28,829 nt of DNA from contig CAZKSJ010000008.1 in the NCBI GenBank assembly GCA_964555515.1, positions 1 through 28,829 on the forward strand, read 5' to 3'. Below the pieces are notes generated by a model. That model saw only the letters and a list, made by a program, of their open reading frames with translations, did not search any database and was not told the origin of the DNA. Position 1 is the first letter of the stretch; each line of letters opens with the position of its first letter. A program made the translations under genes and the position numbers. This stretch comes from UBA1388 sp964555515. Lineage in GTDB: Bacteria > Patescibacteriota > Microgenomatia > UBA1400 > PJMF01. Shown here in pieces: positions 7,482 to 15,003 of the stretch.

Positions 7482-8948
7482 TTTTTGATACCAGTTTGCA
7501 TTGATTAGTTCTGAACCATAGCAGTCAATCCATCCCTGACCAACTCCCCTAATCTGTTTGAGGTGAGTGACATTTGTTGGTCGATATAATGCCAGGTACT
7601 GGGCTTGGCTATCAGTCAAAATTGTGCAAGGATCAAGTCGCTGTTGTTTGGCCACAAACTCCCGATACTGCAGTAATTTTTTTAAAAATATTTTTTCCTG
7701 ATCATTATCCATTGTACGCAGCGTAGGAGGCAGATGAGGTAGACGCCGGCAGCGGTCACACTGGCCACAATTATGTGTAGTTTCTCCAAAATAAGCCAGG
7801 ATAGAGCGAGTGATGCATTTTTTGCTTGTCGCTAATTTAAGTAATTTTTTTAGTTTTAAAGTCTGTCTTTTACGCTGTTGGCAATCTTTAGTTTCATTGA
7901 TCAGCTGATAATTGATTGCCACTTGATTGGGGTTAAACAACAAATAAGCGGCAGCGTTCTGACCCGAGCGTCCCGCTCGACCAATTTCTTGATAATACTG
8001 TTCAATACTACTAGGAATTTGATAGTGAATGACAAACGAGACGTTTGGTTTATCAATGCCCATGCCAAAAGCGTTGGTAGCACAAAGCAACTGGACTTTG
8101 TCATCCAGAAATTTTTGCTGGATGGCTGATCGATCTTGAGCAGTCATTCCGCCGTGGTAGTAACCAATTTTTTCTTGTCCTGCAATGACTGGGCTGTGTT
8201 GTAGTTGCTGACACAACAACTCAGTTTGTCGGCGAGTGGCGCAATAGATAATACCAGCCTGATGGTGATGTTTTTTGATCAAGCGCAGGAGATGAATTTC
8301 TTGTTCAGCCGTACTTTGGCAGTTAATCATGGCAATGTTAATGTTGCGTTTGAAGCTTTTCTTAAACACCGCCGGTTGCTTCATCTTGAGTTGTCGGATA
8401 ATGTCATCAATCGTTTGCGGGGTAGCAGTGGCAGTCACTGCGGTGATGATTGGCCGATGTGGAATTCGCTCCATAAATTTGTTGATCAGGCGATAGTTTG
8501 GTCTGAAAGTATGTCCCCATTCACTAATACAGTGCGCTTCGTCAACGACCAATTGGGAAATTTTTTGTTTGAGAATGACTGCTAAAAATTTCTGACTGAT
8601 TAATCGTTCTGGTGCCACGTAGACAAGTTTGTAGTGACCGGACATTAACGAGTTGAGTCGCGACGCCGATTCTTGTTTGGTGAGTGAACTTGCCAAGTAA
8701 GTCGCGGCAATCTGGTGAGAAAGCAACGCATCAACCTGATCTTTCATCAGTGAAACTAAGGGTGAGATGACAATCGTCAGCCCAGGCATCATCAGGGCAG
8801 GTACCTGGAAACAGATTGATTTCCCGCCACCCGTGGGCAGTAGAGCCAAGGTGTCTCGGCCGTTTACCACAGAGTTGATGATGTGATCTTGAGGTGATCT
8901 AAAGCTCTGATAGCCCCAGTATGTGGCTAGTACCTGTTTGGGATCCAT
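7470..8948 (-). CDS. recQ: RecQ-family ATP-dependent DNA helicase, short form
   Basis: A 492-aa 3'-5' DNA helicase of recombination and repair. Walker A is LLPTGGGKS (36-44), Walker B is DEAH (136-139) followed by CISEWGH, and the second RecA-like domain carries IIYCATRR and the GRAGRSG motif. The zinc-binding module is present (KKCITRSIL followed by CGQCDRC). The C-terminus (about 420-490) looks like an HRDC-type helical domain with FVAKQQRLDP and IRGVGQGW. The winged-helix part of the RQC region seems to be missing, which explains the length below the usual 600 or so residues. The ATG at 8948 follows TACACT (8955-8960, minus strand) by 6 nt. It ends 12 nt into the elp3 tail, so the two genes converge and overlap. 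Confidence 0.92.
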   Translation of the reverse strand: MDPKQVLATYWGYQSFRSPQDHIINSVVNGRDTLALLPTGGGKSICFQVPALMMPGLTIVISPLVSLMKDQVDALLSHQIAATYLASSLTKQESASRLNSLMSGHYKLVYVAPERLISQKFLAVILKQKISQLVVDEAHCISEWGHTFRPNYRLINKFMERIPHRPIITAVTATATPQTIDDIIRQLKMKQPAVFKKSFKRNINIAMINCQSTAEQEIHLLRLIKKHHHQAGIIYCATRRQTELLCQQLQHSPVIAGQEKIGYYHGGMTAQDRSAIQQKFLDDKVQLLCATNAFGMGIDKPNVSFVIHYQIPSSIEQYYQEIGRAGRSGQNAAAYLLFNPNQVAINYQLINETKDCQQRKRQTLKLKKLLKLATSKKCITRSILAYFGETTHNCGQCDRCRRLPHLPPTLRTMDNDQEKIFLKKLLQYREFVAKQQRLDPCTILTDSQAQYLALYRPTNVTHLKQIRGVGQGWIDCYGSELINANWYQKLCR

Positions 8949-8988
8949 GTAGGTAGTGTAACTGGTAGCTGTGACGTGAAGTGTAGCG

Positions 8989-10176
8989 TCAGGACTTTTC
9001 TTTCAGATACTTTTTATTTTTAATTTTGTTTGGCAAAAGAGAAACATTAGCAGGTGGGTAAGGATTATAATTCTTGCCATATCCTAACTCTTTCATTAAA
9101 TCTGTGGGCGCATTTCTAATACTAAGTGGAATAGGTAAATTGCCGTATTGGTCAACATCTGCCAAGGCGTTGAAGTAGGCGTCATAGGCAGAGCGGTTTT
9201 TCTTGCATTTGCATAAATAAGCCGCGCCGTGAGCTAAATTAATTTGGGCTTCTGGATAGCCAATTTTGTGAACGGCGTCAAAGACAGCGTTGGCTACCAC
9301 CAAAGCAGTTGGGGCGGCGAGCCCAATATCCTCACTGGCAAAAATCACCATTCTTCTGGCAATGAATTTGGGGTCTTCACCCGCATGAACCATTCTGGCT
9401 AGATAATAAAGAGCGGCGTCAGCATTGCTTGCCCGCATCGATTTGATAAAAGCGCTGATGGTGTCGTAGTGTTCGTCCCCTGCCTTATCATAATTAATGG
9501 AAGAAGTTTGCAGTGTGGCTTTGAGATGGTCGAGAGATAAGTCACCATACAGCTCAAAAGTTTGTTCCATCAAGTTCAGTAGCTTGCGGGCGTCACCAGC
9601 TGAAAAATTGACCAACCACTCTTGGCTGACTTGATTGACGCGGACCCCTTTCTTGAGGGATCGAAAATGAGCCAAAGCACTGTTGATGATGATTTTCAAA
9701 TTTTCTTCGTTTAAGGGTTTTAAAGTGAAGACTTTTGTTCGTGACAGGAGCGCGGAGATGACTTCAAAACTTGGATTTTCCGTCGTGGCACCAATCAAAA
9801 TCAAAGTGCCATCCTCAACATATGGCAGTAAATAATCTTGTTGGGCTTTGTTAAATCGATGAATTTCATCGATGAATAATAATGGCGCTGCGTAAGATTC
9901 GCCCAGCTGTTTTTGCTGCTTGGTGCTTTTCACAATTTCCATTAAATCTTTTTTGCCACTCGATACTGCCGAAATTTCAATAATATCTCGTTCTTGCTGG
10001 TTGGCGATGATGCGGGCTAGGGTGGTTTTGCCAACACCGGGAGGCCCCCAAAAGATCATTGAAAAAATATGACCACGCTCTAAGGCAATGCGGAGTGGTT
10101 TGTTTTCACCAACTAGATGTTCTTGTCCCACAAATTCGTCAAGACTTTTGGGACGGAGGGTATGGGCGAGTGGCAT
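8989..10176 (-). CDS. rarA: Replication-associated recombination protein A (RarA/MgsA), AAA+ ATPase
   Basis: A 395-aa clamp-loader-like AAA+ ATPase that acts at stalled replication forks. It begins with the family hallmark PLAHTLRPKSLDEFVGQEHL, has Walker A GPPGVGKTT, Walker B LLFIDEIHRFNKAQQD, sensor 1 GATTENPSFE and SALLSR. The C-terminal half contains ARMVIFASEDIGLA and the tetramerisation region with HGAAYL. I chose the ATG at 10176; a TTG two codons upstream (10182) is also possible, and a TATGCT box sits just before. Length matches the family. It lies 40 nt upstream of recQ on the same strand, and recQ has its own -10 box; the two repair genes may also be co-transcribed. Confidence 0.94.
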   Translation of the reverse strand: MPLAHTLRPKSLDEFVGQEHLVGENKPLRIALERGHIFSMIFWGPPGVGKTTLARIIANQQERDIIEISAVSSGKKDLMEIVKSTKQQKQLGESYAAPLLFIDEIHRFNKAQQDYLLPYVEDGTLILIGATTENPSFEVISALLSRTKVFTLKPLNEENLKIIINSALAHFRSLKKGVRVNQVSQEWLVNFSAGDARKLLNLMEQTFELYGDLSLDHLKATLQTSSINYDKAGDEHYDTISAFIKSMRASNADAALYYLARMVHAGEDPKFIARRMVIFASEDIGLAAPTALVVANAVFDAVHKIGYPEAQINLAHGAAYLCKCKKNRSAYDAYFNALADVDQYGNLPIPLSIRNAPTDLMKELGYGKNYNPYPPANVSLLPNKIKNKKYLKEKS

Positions 10177-10241
10177 AGACAAGCATACTTTAGCAGCAAA
10201 AGCCAGTTTGTGAAAGATTCGGGTAAATGGTCATCAAAGAA

Positions 10242-10793
10242 TCATAGTCTTTCTACATTTCCTTCCAGCAAGTGTTGAGCGGGTGCTGGGTCGGTTTTTC
10301 CCAATGGATCATCGTTGGTTGGTTCAATTGTGACCACATAAATGGTGTGATCGGTTAAGTTGGCTTCAGATGTGTAGTAATTAACCCATGCCCCATTTTC
10401 ATAGATCACTTCACCAGTACTAATAAAATGAAAAGGCTCTGCTCGCACTAGCCAGCCTTCATAAAATGTATTTTTTGCCAACTGCGGTAAGTTTTCAAAA
10501 TTGGCCTGCAATTTAAACATTTCATCTTGAAAAGTTGCCATGACCACTCCAGTTGATCGACCACCAGTCACATCCTCGAGCATGCCTGAATAATCATAGG
10601 CTTCTTTTTGCAAATCTTGCTTCAGGTTTGGTGTGACTTCAATCAAGACCTTGTCCACATCAGGAATTTGCACATCCATCCGCTCCATCACAGTTTGATT
10701 TTCGCGCTCATCAGTTTCTACTTGTTTTTTTTGGCAAGCCGCAAAAACCCAGGTGGATAAAGTGATCAATACACAAACATAAAACAATTTCAT
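10242..10793 (-). CDS. Lipoprotein with RskA-like C-terminal domain
   Basis: A 183-aa exported lipoprotein: a hydrophobic signal (residues 3-17) ending in the lipobox FAAC with C20 as the lipidation site. The mature part has an acidic linker and a C-terminal half that resembles the extracellular domain of anti-sigma-K factors: FYEGWLVR, GEVIYENGAW, TIYVVTIEP and a Pro-rich end (DPAPAQHLLEG). No N-terminal zinc anti-sigma domain or partner sigma factor is present, so a regulatory role is not shown. ATG 10793 gives a clean signal peptide; a GTG at 10805 adds four residues. The RskA resemblance is moderate; a plain surface lipoprotein is the safe reading. Confidence 0.7.
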   Translation of the reverse strand: MKLFYVCVLITLSTWVFAACQKKQVETDERENQTVMERMDVQIPDVDKVLIEVTPNLKQDLQKEAYDYSGMLEDVTGGRSTGVVMATFQDEMFKLQANFENLPQLAKNTFYEGWLVRAEPFHFISTGEVIYENGAWVNYYTSEANLTDHTIYVVTIEPTNDDPLGKTDPAPAQHLLEGNVERL

Positions 10794-10871
10794 ATTTTTT
10801 TCCACAAATTTAACTTCATCCTACTACGGGCTGGAAAATTGATCAATTGGATTGGCTATTTTCAGATCATG

Positions 10872-11309
10872 TCATTTGACTAAGCCAAGATTGTGCAAGA
10901 TGGAATAGATTTGGCAGCCGATGCAGTACTTAAACAGTGCTTCTAGCATGATCGCGGTGACAAAGAAAATTAACACCACATTTAGCGCCAAACTTATTCC
11001 TAGATATGAAAATAAAAATAATAACAATGACATCGCTAACCCCATCATGGCAGCAAACTTTTTGGGTGCAGCGTCAATCAAAACTGGTTTATCTTTACAT
11101 AACTTCACAAGCGCGCGGTTTAGCCTAGAAACAAGGCTCGTGCGTGGGTTGATGCTCCTCACCATGAAATCTACTGCGAGGACCAGCCACAAGGAAGGAT
11201 AAGCCAGCCCACCCAACACAAACATCAAGGACACGACTCCATTTAGCCTAGCCACTCTTTCGTCCACTTTGTCACGACCAATTGGGCAAGCGGCAGTTTT
11301 TTTCTTCAT
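10872..11309 (-). CDS. DUF4395 family membrane protein
   Basis: A 145-aa membrane protein with about four hydrophobic segments. It fits DUF4395: CPIGRDKVDERVARLNG near the N-terminus, AVDFMVRS after the second segment, PKKFAAMMGL in the middle and FKYCIGCQIY at the C-terminus with a conserved CxxC-like pair. The family is often found near thiol-redox proteins, and the paired cysteines suggest a redox or metal-linked role, but no function is established. The start ATG has a GGAAG sequence 6 nt upstream and a TATACT box further up, so this gene appears to have a real leader. It lies 79 nt upstream of the lipoprotein gene. Confidence 0.82.
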   Translation of the reverse strand: MKKKTAACPIGRDKVDERVARLNGVVSLMFVLGGLAYPSLWLVLAVDFMVRSINPRTSLVSRLNRALVKLCKDKPVLIDAAPKKFAAMMGLAMSLLLFLFSYLGISLALNVVLIFFVTAIMLEALFKYCIGCQIYSILHNLGLVK

Positions 11310-11421
11310 GATGATCTTCCAGAAATTGAAAAATAAGTACTATTTTCCAGTATAGCACTGGAGGCGGTACTTTGGTTAAATCGATCTTGATCGATTAGTT
11401 GACCGAATAGATAGATGAATA

Positions 11422-11456
11422 TTGTGAAACCTAACGATTGATTTGAAGTTTCACAA
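11422..11456 (-). terminator. Hairpin directly after the DUF6580 gene, probable terminator
   Basis: TTGTGAAAC (11422-11430) and GTTTCACAA (11448-11456) form a perfect 9-bp stem with a 17-nt loop, one base past the stop codon of the 11458-11973 gene. There is no strong U run after it, so termination efficiency is uncertain. Confidence 0.5.
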
Positions 11457-11457
11457 A

Positions 11458-11973
11458 TCAATTGGTGGTAGTCAGCTTGATTTTAGATAAATTAGTTAAA
11501 ATCATTGACTTGAGAGAATTGAAGTGTTTAACCATCAGGTAACCGTATCCAAACAACAAATCTCCAATCAGAGTTCTGGTGTAAAAAGGCACAGCTAGTA
11601 TGTAGCAAGTCAATAATCCAGAATAAGAATGGTCATACCAATACCACCACACCCCAAAATTGGAGATTAAAAAAAACAAGAATGATGCTGCCGGTAAATA
11701 AAGTACTTGTTTTTTGAGATTGTTTTGGGCAAATTTACCCAATAATGGGTAGGCAGCGAACCCTAAATAGGTGACCCAAAATCCAGGATAAAGACCTTTG
11801 ACAAAGATATCGAAAGCTAGGATGGTGATAACGTATAAAAATGGGTGGCCAAAAAATCCAAAACTGCCTAGTGGGCTAATATTGGCTGGTAAAAATCCAA
11901 GGCGAGATACAAACACGATCAGAGCAGCCGACACAAGAGAAAAAAATTTATTCACTTTTCCAGAGAGTTTCAT
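11458..11973 (-). CDS. DUF6580 family membrane protein (ECF S-component-like)
   Basis: A 171-aa polytopic membrane protein, about five to six segments. It matches the DUF6580 pattern: RLGFLPANISPLGSFGFFG near the start (the family has an N/P-x-SPLGAxALF-like block), WVTYLGFAAYPLLG in the middle, FLISNFGVWWYW, LLTCYILAVPFYTRTLIGDLLFG at the end. The ATG at 11973 is chosen because the longer frame to 12087 overlaps the DUF4430 coding region extensively and is not conserved-looking; from 11973 the overlap is 26 nt. The size and topology resemble ECF transporter S components. Its partner upstream, a DUF4430 protein, belongs to a domain family related to cobalamin-binding proteins, so a nutrient uptake pair is likely by context. 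No ATPase or EcfT is in the window. Confidence 0.78.
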   Translation of the reverse strand: MKLSGKVNKFFSLVSAALIVFVSRLGFLPANISPLGSFGFFGHPFLYVITILAFDIFVKGLYPGFWVTYLGFAAYPLLGKFAQNNLKKQVLYLPAASFLFFLISNFGVWWYWYDHSYSGLLTCYILAVPFYTRTLIGDLLFGYGYLMVKHFNSLKSMILTNLSKIKLTTTN

Positions 11974-12570
11974 AAACGAACTTGATGATATCACCTTCTG
12001 CCAATTTTGTCTGACTGACGCCCTGCTCGGCGTACTGATTGTTAACATAAAACGCCCAATAATGTTCGTTGTCGGCAGCAATGCCATTGATGTTAGTCAC
12101 GAACTTGCCCGCATCACCATAATCGATGGTTTCAATTTGGGCATTAGATGCTAGCAAATCAATGGCCAGTTGTCCACTCTCTGTGGCGACTAGCTCGANN
12201 NNNNNNNNNNNNNNNNNNNNNNNNNNNNNNNNNNNNNNNNNNNNNNNNNNNNNNNNNNNNNNNNNNNNNNNNNNNNNNNNNNNNNNNNNNNNNNNNNNTT
12301 AGATGCTAGCAAATCAATGGCCAGTTGTCCACTCTCTGTGGCGACTAGCTCGATTGATGGTGAGTTTTGGTTGGTTGCGTTTGGGTCGGCTGAGTTTAGG
12401 TCGATCGGGGCGGAGTCAGCTGTGGTTGGTTTTGCTTGTTCTTCGACTCGATCCATCTGCACATCTTCAGTTAAGGTTGGCTTAGTCGTCTGGGTGACTG
12501 GTAGAAATCCTGCCACCATGAGGGAGATAAGCAAGATACCACTAATAAGAAAAATGTTTTTTTTGGACAT
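11948..12570 (-). CDS. Exported DUF4430 protein, split by an artificial gap
   Basis: When the two 55-nt copies around the N gap are merged, the frame reads through to give 155 aa: 90 residues from 12570 to 12299 and 65 residues from 12143 to 11948. The N-terminus is basic followed by a membrane or signal segment (about 5-23), then a Thr/Asp/Pro-rich linker (24-71), then a DUF4430 domain (about 72-152) with IELVATESGQLAIDLLAS, NINGIAADNEHYWAFYVNNQYAEQGVS split across the join, and the final GDIIKFVYE. DUF4430 relates to the C-terminal domain of cobalamin-binding proteins. The ATG at 12570 follows a TATTAT box by about 10 nt, downstream of tRNA-Pro. As printed the gene looks broken; I regard that as an assembly artefact. 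The downstream gene overlaps it by 26 nt. Confidence 0.8.
12144..12353. repeat. Assembly gap of 100 N flanked by identical 55-nt copies
   Basis: Bases 12144-12198 and 12299-12353 are identical (55 nt), with 100 N between (12199-12298). The pattern fits two contigs overlapping by one assembler k-mer that were scaffolded rather than merged. True sequence here is one 55-nt copy and no gap. Confidence 0.9.
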
Positions 12571-12597
12571 GATTTTAATGATAATAGTTGATTTTTG

Positions 12598-12671
12598 TCG
12601 GGGAGACAGGACTCGAACCTGCGACCTCACGCTCCCAAAGCGTGCACTCTAGCCATCTGAGCTACTCCCCG
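12598..12671 (-). tRNA. tRNA-Pro(TGG)
   Basis: A complete cloverleaf on the minus strand: acceptor CGGGGAG/CTCCCCG with the C1-G72 pair typical of tRNA-Pro, anticodon stem CACGC/GCGTG around TTTGGGA (anticodon UGG), T arm GCAGG-TTCGAGT-CCTGT, discriminator A. CCA is not encoded. Confidence 0.95.
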
Positions 12672-12689
12672 ATTTATTGTTAATAATTC

Positions 12690-12750
12690 ACTCGAACCTG
12701 CGACCTTCCCGCCGCTGGCGGGACACTCTAGCCATCTGAGCTACTCCCCG
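12690..12750 (-). pseudogene. tRNA-Pro relic with replaced anticodon arm and no 3' end
   Basis: Read on the minus strand, the first 27 nt equal tRNA-Pro at 12598-12671, and the 6 nt before them (ATAAAT) also match. The 17-nt anticodon arm is replaced by another 17-nt sequence that is a perfect inverted repeat (TCCCGCC-AGC-GGCGGGA). The sequence then rejoins tRNA-Pro (AGGTCGCAGGTTCGAGT) and diverges inside the T loop, so the 3' T stem and acceptor strand are lost. With C at position 33 and no acceptor stem it should not work as a tRNA. Confidence 0.85.
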
Positions 12751-12768
12751 ATTTATCTACTAACACGG

Positions 12769-12851
12769 TGGCTCGAGTGGGACTCGAACCCACACGCTGT
12801 TTAGGCACAGCATTTTAAGTGCTGCGTGTCTACCAATTCCACCATCGAGCC
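12769..12851 (-). tRNA. tRNA-Leu(TAA)
   Basis: An 83-nt class II tRNA on the minus strand: acceptor GGCTCGA/TCGAGCC, anticodon stem CAGCA/TGCTG around CTTAAAA (anticodon UAA), a long variable arm, T arm GTGGG-TTCGAGT-CCCAC, discriminator A. CCA is not encoded. Its 5' end is one base after the stop codon of the HNH gene, so the two are likely co-transcribed. Confidence 0.95.
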
Positions 12852-12852
12852 G

Positions 12853-13320
12853 TCAACGCTTATTTCTTCCTCTATAATTCAATTGTAAACTATGGCAGTT
12901 TGGACACAAGATCATCAAGTTCTTCAATCTGTTATCGTTGCTCTCTCCATTGATGTGATGTAATTCTAGCGGTATTCTACCGTCTATCGACTGTTTTGCC
13001 CATCCACACAACTCACACCTGGGTTCCTTTATGTTTGCGTCAAACAATCTTTGTTTCAGCTTGAAGCTTTGAAAACCACTGTTTTTAACCAAAATATTCT
13101 CGAGCAATATTCTTGGTCTGTTAATTCCGCTTAAGCCTTTGTTCCACGCTCTTCCTTTCAAGTGAGATGTGCTTAAAGAGTATTCTTCAATATATTTTTT
13201 AATTTGCTTGTAATTTCCACCCGCCTCCCTTAAACCAATCTTCTGTAATATCTGCCTTATACTGGTTGAGGTTTTTACAGCTTGATTAAGCTGAGTTATT
13301 GTCCAGCTTCTTTTTTTCAC
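12853..13320 (-). CDS. HNH endonuclease
   Basis: A 155-aa protein with an N-terminal basic helix-turn-helix-like part (about 7-50) and a C-terminal HNH nuclease fold: zinc pairs C102/C105 (CELCGW) and C139/C142 (CPNCH) around the catalytic LELHHINGESNDNRLKNL block (H121, H122). Such free-standing HNH proteins are usually homing or phage-derived nucleases. The GTG at 13320 is the only start near the 5' end; a TAATAA box lies 5 nt before it, again a leaderless layout. It ends one base before tRNA-Leu and two genes from a damaged tRNA-Pro copy, a typical setting for a mobile nuclease. Target and host role are not known. Confidence 0.85.
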   Translation of the reverse strand: MKKRSWTITQLNQAVKTSTSIRQILQKIGLREAGGNYKQIKKYIEEYSLSTSHLKGRAWNKGLSGINRPRILLENILVKNSGFQSFKLKQRLFDANIKEPRCELCGWAKQSIDGRIPLELHHINGESNDNRLKNLMILCPNCHSLQLNYRGRNKR

Positions 13321-13398
13321 GAAAGTTATTAGAAATTTATTTTGAAATACATTGATACGATGGCTGATGAATTATATCACTGCTACAATAGCTCCCTT

Positions 13399-14625
13399 GT
13401 GTCAAAAACAGGAAATTATTCAAATCGCACAATTTTATCCATTTTAGGCTTGGTGATGGTCATCAACGCCTTGAGTTATGGTACCATCATTCCCCTACTT
13501 TATCCTTATGCTGCCCGATTTGGGTTAACTCCCTTGGGTACAGGCATTCTCTTTAGCACTTACTCGTTCTTTCAACTGTTAGCCACGCCCATCATCGGCA
13601 AATTGTCTGATCGGTTTGGAAGGAAGCCACTTTTATTGGGAAGTTTATTTGGCACGAGCGTGTCACTCGCCTTATTTGCATCTGCTACGACGGTGCCCAT
13701 GTTATTTGTTGCTCGGATCTTGGATGGTATCACTGGCGGCAATATTTCTGTGGCGCAAGCGGTGATTACCGACACAACTAGCGGCAAGGACAGAACCAAG
13801 TCCTTTGGTATTATTGGCGCATCGTTTGGGGTGGGATTTTTGCTAGGGCCAGCTTTGGGTGGAATCACGAGTGCCTACTCTTTGACAGCGCCCTTTTGGT
13901 TAGCGGCCAGCATCGCTTTGGTTGGATCAGTGGTGGGGTGGCTAGTTTTGCCTGAAACGCTGCCTCAAGGCCAGAAATTTTCGTGGCAAATGTTAGTTTC
14001 AAAACAAAACGTGGTGATCGTGGGCCTGAAGGAGCTGGCTCAATCGCTGCAACTGCTGCTCAACTCATTTTGCTTGCCCATGATTGGTTCATTATTTGTG
14101 GTGACGCTACTGGTCATGTCTGCAGACCAAATGCTTTCATTAGGTTTCCAGGCTCATATGAGTGACGTTTTTAAACTCAGTCCTACTCAAATTGGGTGGG
14201 TATTTGCTGGGATTGGAATTTTGAGTATTTTAATGCAAGCAGGTGGTATCAAATGGTTATTGCACCTCATACCCAATCGGCTGACCATGGTAAAAATTAT
14301 GATGGTGGTGACCACGATTACAACTTTTCTATTGTATGTTTTCTACACACCTTCAGCTTGGTTTGTGACTCTTTTTATCTACGTGGCGGCTTTTATACCA
14401 TTGCGGGTGATGATGACTGGTTTGCTTTCAGATAATAGTGATCAACAAAAACAGGGAGAAATATTGGGAATTAATCAATCAATTTTGTCATTAGGGCAGA
14501 TTATTGGTCCGCTGAGTGCAGGTTTAATTGCCTCATTTGAGATTGGTTATATTTTTGTGGTCGCTGCTGCTGTGTTTGTATTTGGTTTAATCGCGACCAG
14601 AAGAGTAAAGTTACTGAATTTGTAG
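13399..14625 (+). CDS. Major facilitator superfamily efflux transporter (TetA-like)
   Basis: A 12-segment MFS protein, 408 aa from GTG 13399 or 421 aa from ATG 13360. Motif A (GKLSDRFGRKP) lies in the loop after segment 2, followed by a drug-exporter pattern: RILDGITGGNISVAQAVITD and GIIGASFGVGFLLGPALGG, which resemble tetracycline and multidrug efflux proteins of the DHA1 type. A TACAAT box at 13384-13389 lies 9 nt before the in-frame GTG, and TACATT at 13348-13353 lies 6 nt before ATG 13360, so either leaderless start is possible; the membrane domain begins after both. It diverges from the HNH gene. The substrate cannot be told from sequence. Confidence 0.88.
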   Translation: MSKTGNYSNRTILSILGLVMVINALSYGTIIPLLYPYAARFGLTPLGTGILFSTYSFFQLLATPIIGKLSDRFGRKPLLLGSLFGTSVSLALFASATTVPMLFVARILDGITGGNISVAQAVITDTTSGKDRTKSFGIIGASFGVGFLLGPALGGITSAYSLTAPFWLAASIALVGSVVGWLVLPETLPQGQKFSWQMLVSKQNVVIVGLKELAQSLQLLLNSFCLPMIGSLFVVTLLVMSADQMLSLGFQAHMSDVFKLSPTQIGWVFAGIGILSILMQAGGIKWLLHLIPNRLTMVKIMMVVTTITTFLLYVFYTPSAWFVTLFIYVAAFIPLRVMMTGLLSDNSDQQKQGEILGINQSILSLGQIIGPLSAGLIASFEIGYIFVVAAAVFVFGLIATRRVKLLNL

Positions 14626-14715
14626 GGTTGAGAACATAGAGGTTAGGAAGATTGATATATCGATAAGTATCGACTGTTAGTGACAAACTCATTTTCAAGC
14701 TTGATAAAATCACGT

Positions 14716-14925
14716 AGTCGTTGCTATTTCCGCAATCTTGACTAGAATATAAAATGGCTTAGGCAACTGANNNNNNNNNNNNNNNNNNNNNNNNNNNNNN
14801 NNNNNNNNNNNNNNNNNNNNNNNNNNNNNNNNNNNNNNNNNNNNNNNNNNNNNNNNNNNNNNNNNNNNNNAGTCGTTGCTATTTCCGCAATCTTGACTAG
14901 AATATAAAATGGCTTAGGCAACTGA
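14716..14925. repeat. Second assembly gap of 100 N flanked by identical 55-nt copies
   Basis: Bases 14716-14770 equal 14871-14925 (55 nt), with 100 N between. As at 12144-12353, this is an unmerged contig overlap. After merging, the non-coding stretch between the MFS gene and tRNA-Gly is about 150 bp and holds a TATAAAAT -10-like box about 20 nt before the tRNA. Confidence 0.9.
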
Positions 14926-14929
14926 ACGT

Positions 14930-15001
14930 GCGGGTGTAGCTCAACGGTCAGAGCTCCAGTTTTCCAAACTGGTGACGAGGGTTCGACTCCCTTCACCCGC
15001 T
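14930..15001 (+). tRNA. tRNA-Gly(TCC)
   Basis: Acceptor GCGGGTG/CACCCGC, D arm, anticodon stem CCAGT/ACTGG around TTTCCAA (anticodon UCC), T arm GAGGG-TTCGACT-CCCTT, discriminator U as usual for Gly. The next three bases are CCA (15002-15004), and the final A is also the first base of the ATG of the guaB-like gene. Other tRNA genes in the window do not encode CCA, so the CCA may be coincidental. Confidence 0.95.
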
Positions 15002-15003
15002 CC

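Noticed and set aside
8205..8585. 126-aa plus-strand frame opposite recQ
   Set aside because: It is antisense to the conserved helicase core and has no protein-like features of its own.
11974..12087. Longer start for the DUF6580 gene giving 209 aa
   Set aside because: The extra 38 residues lie wholly within the DUF4430 coding region in another frame, and the membrane protein begins naturally at ATG 11973.
12144..12353. 55-nt direct repeats as biological duplications or att sites
   Set aside because: Both pairs are exactly 55 nt and abut 100-N runs, which is the mark of unmerged contig overlaps.
12571..12630. N-terminal extension of the DUF4430 protein to 12630
   Set aside because: The extension would be translated through the 3' half of tRNA-Pro; the signal-like sequence starts at ATG 12570.
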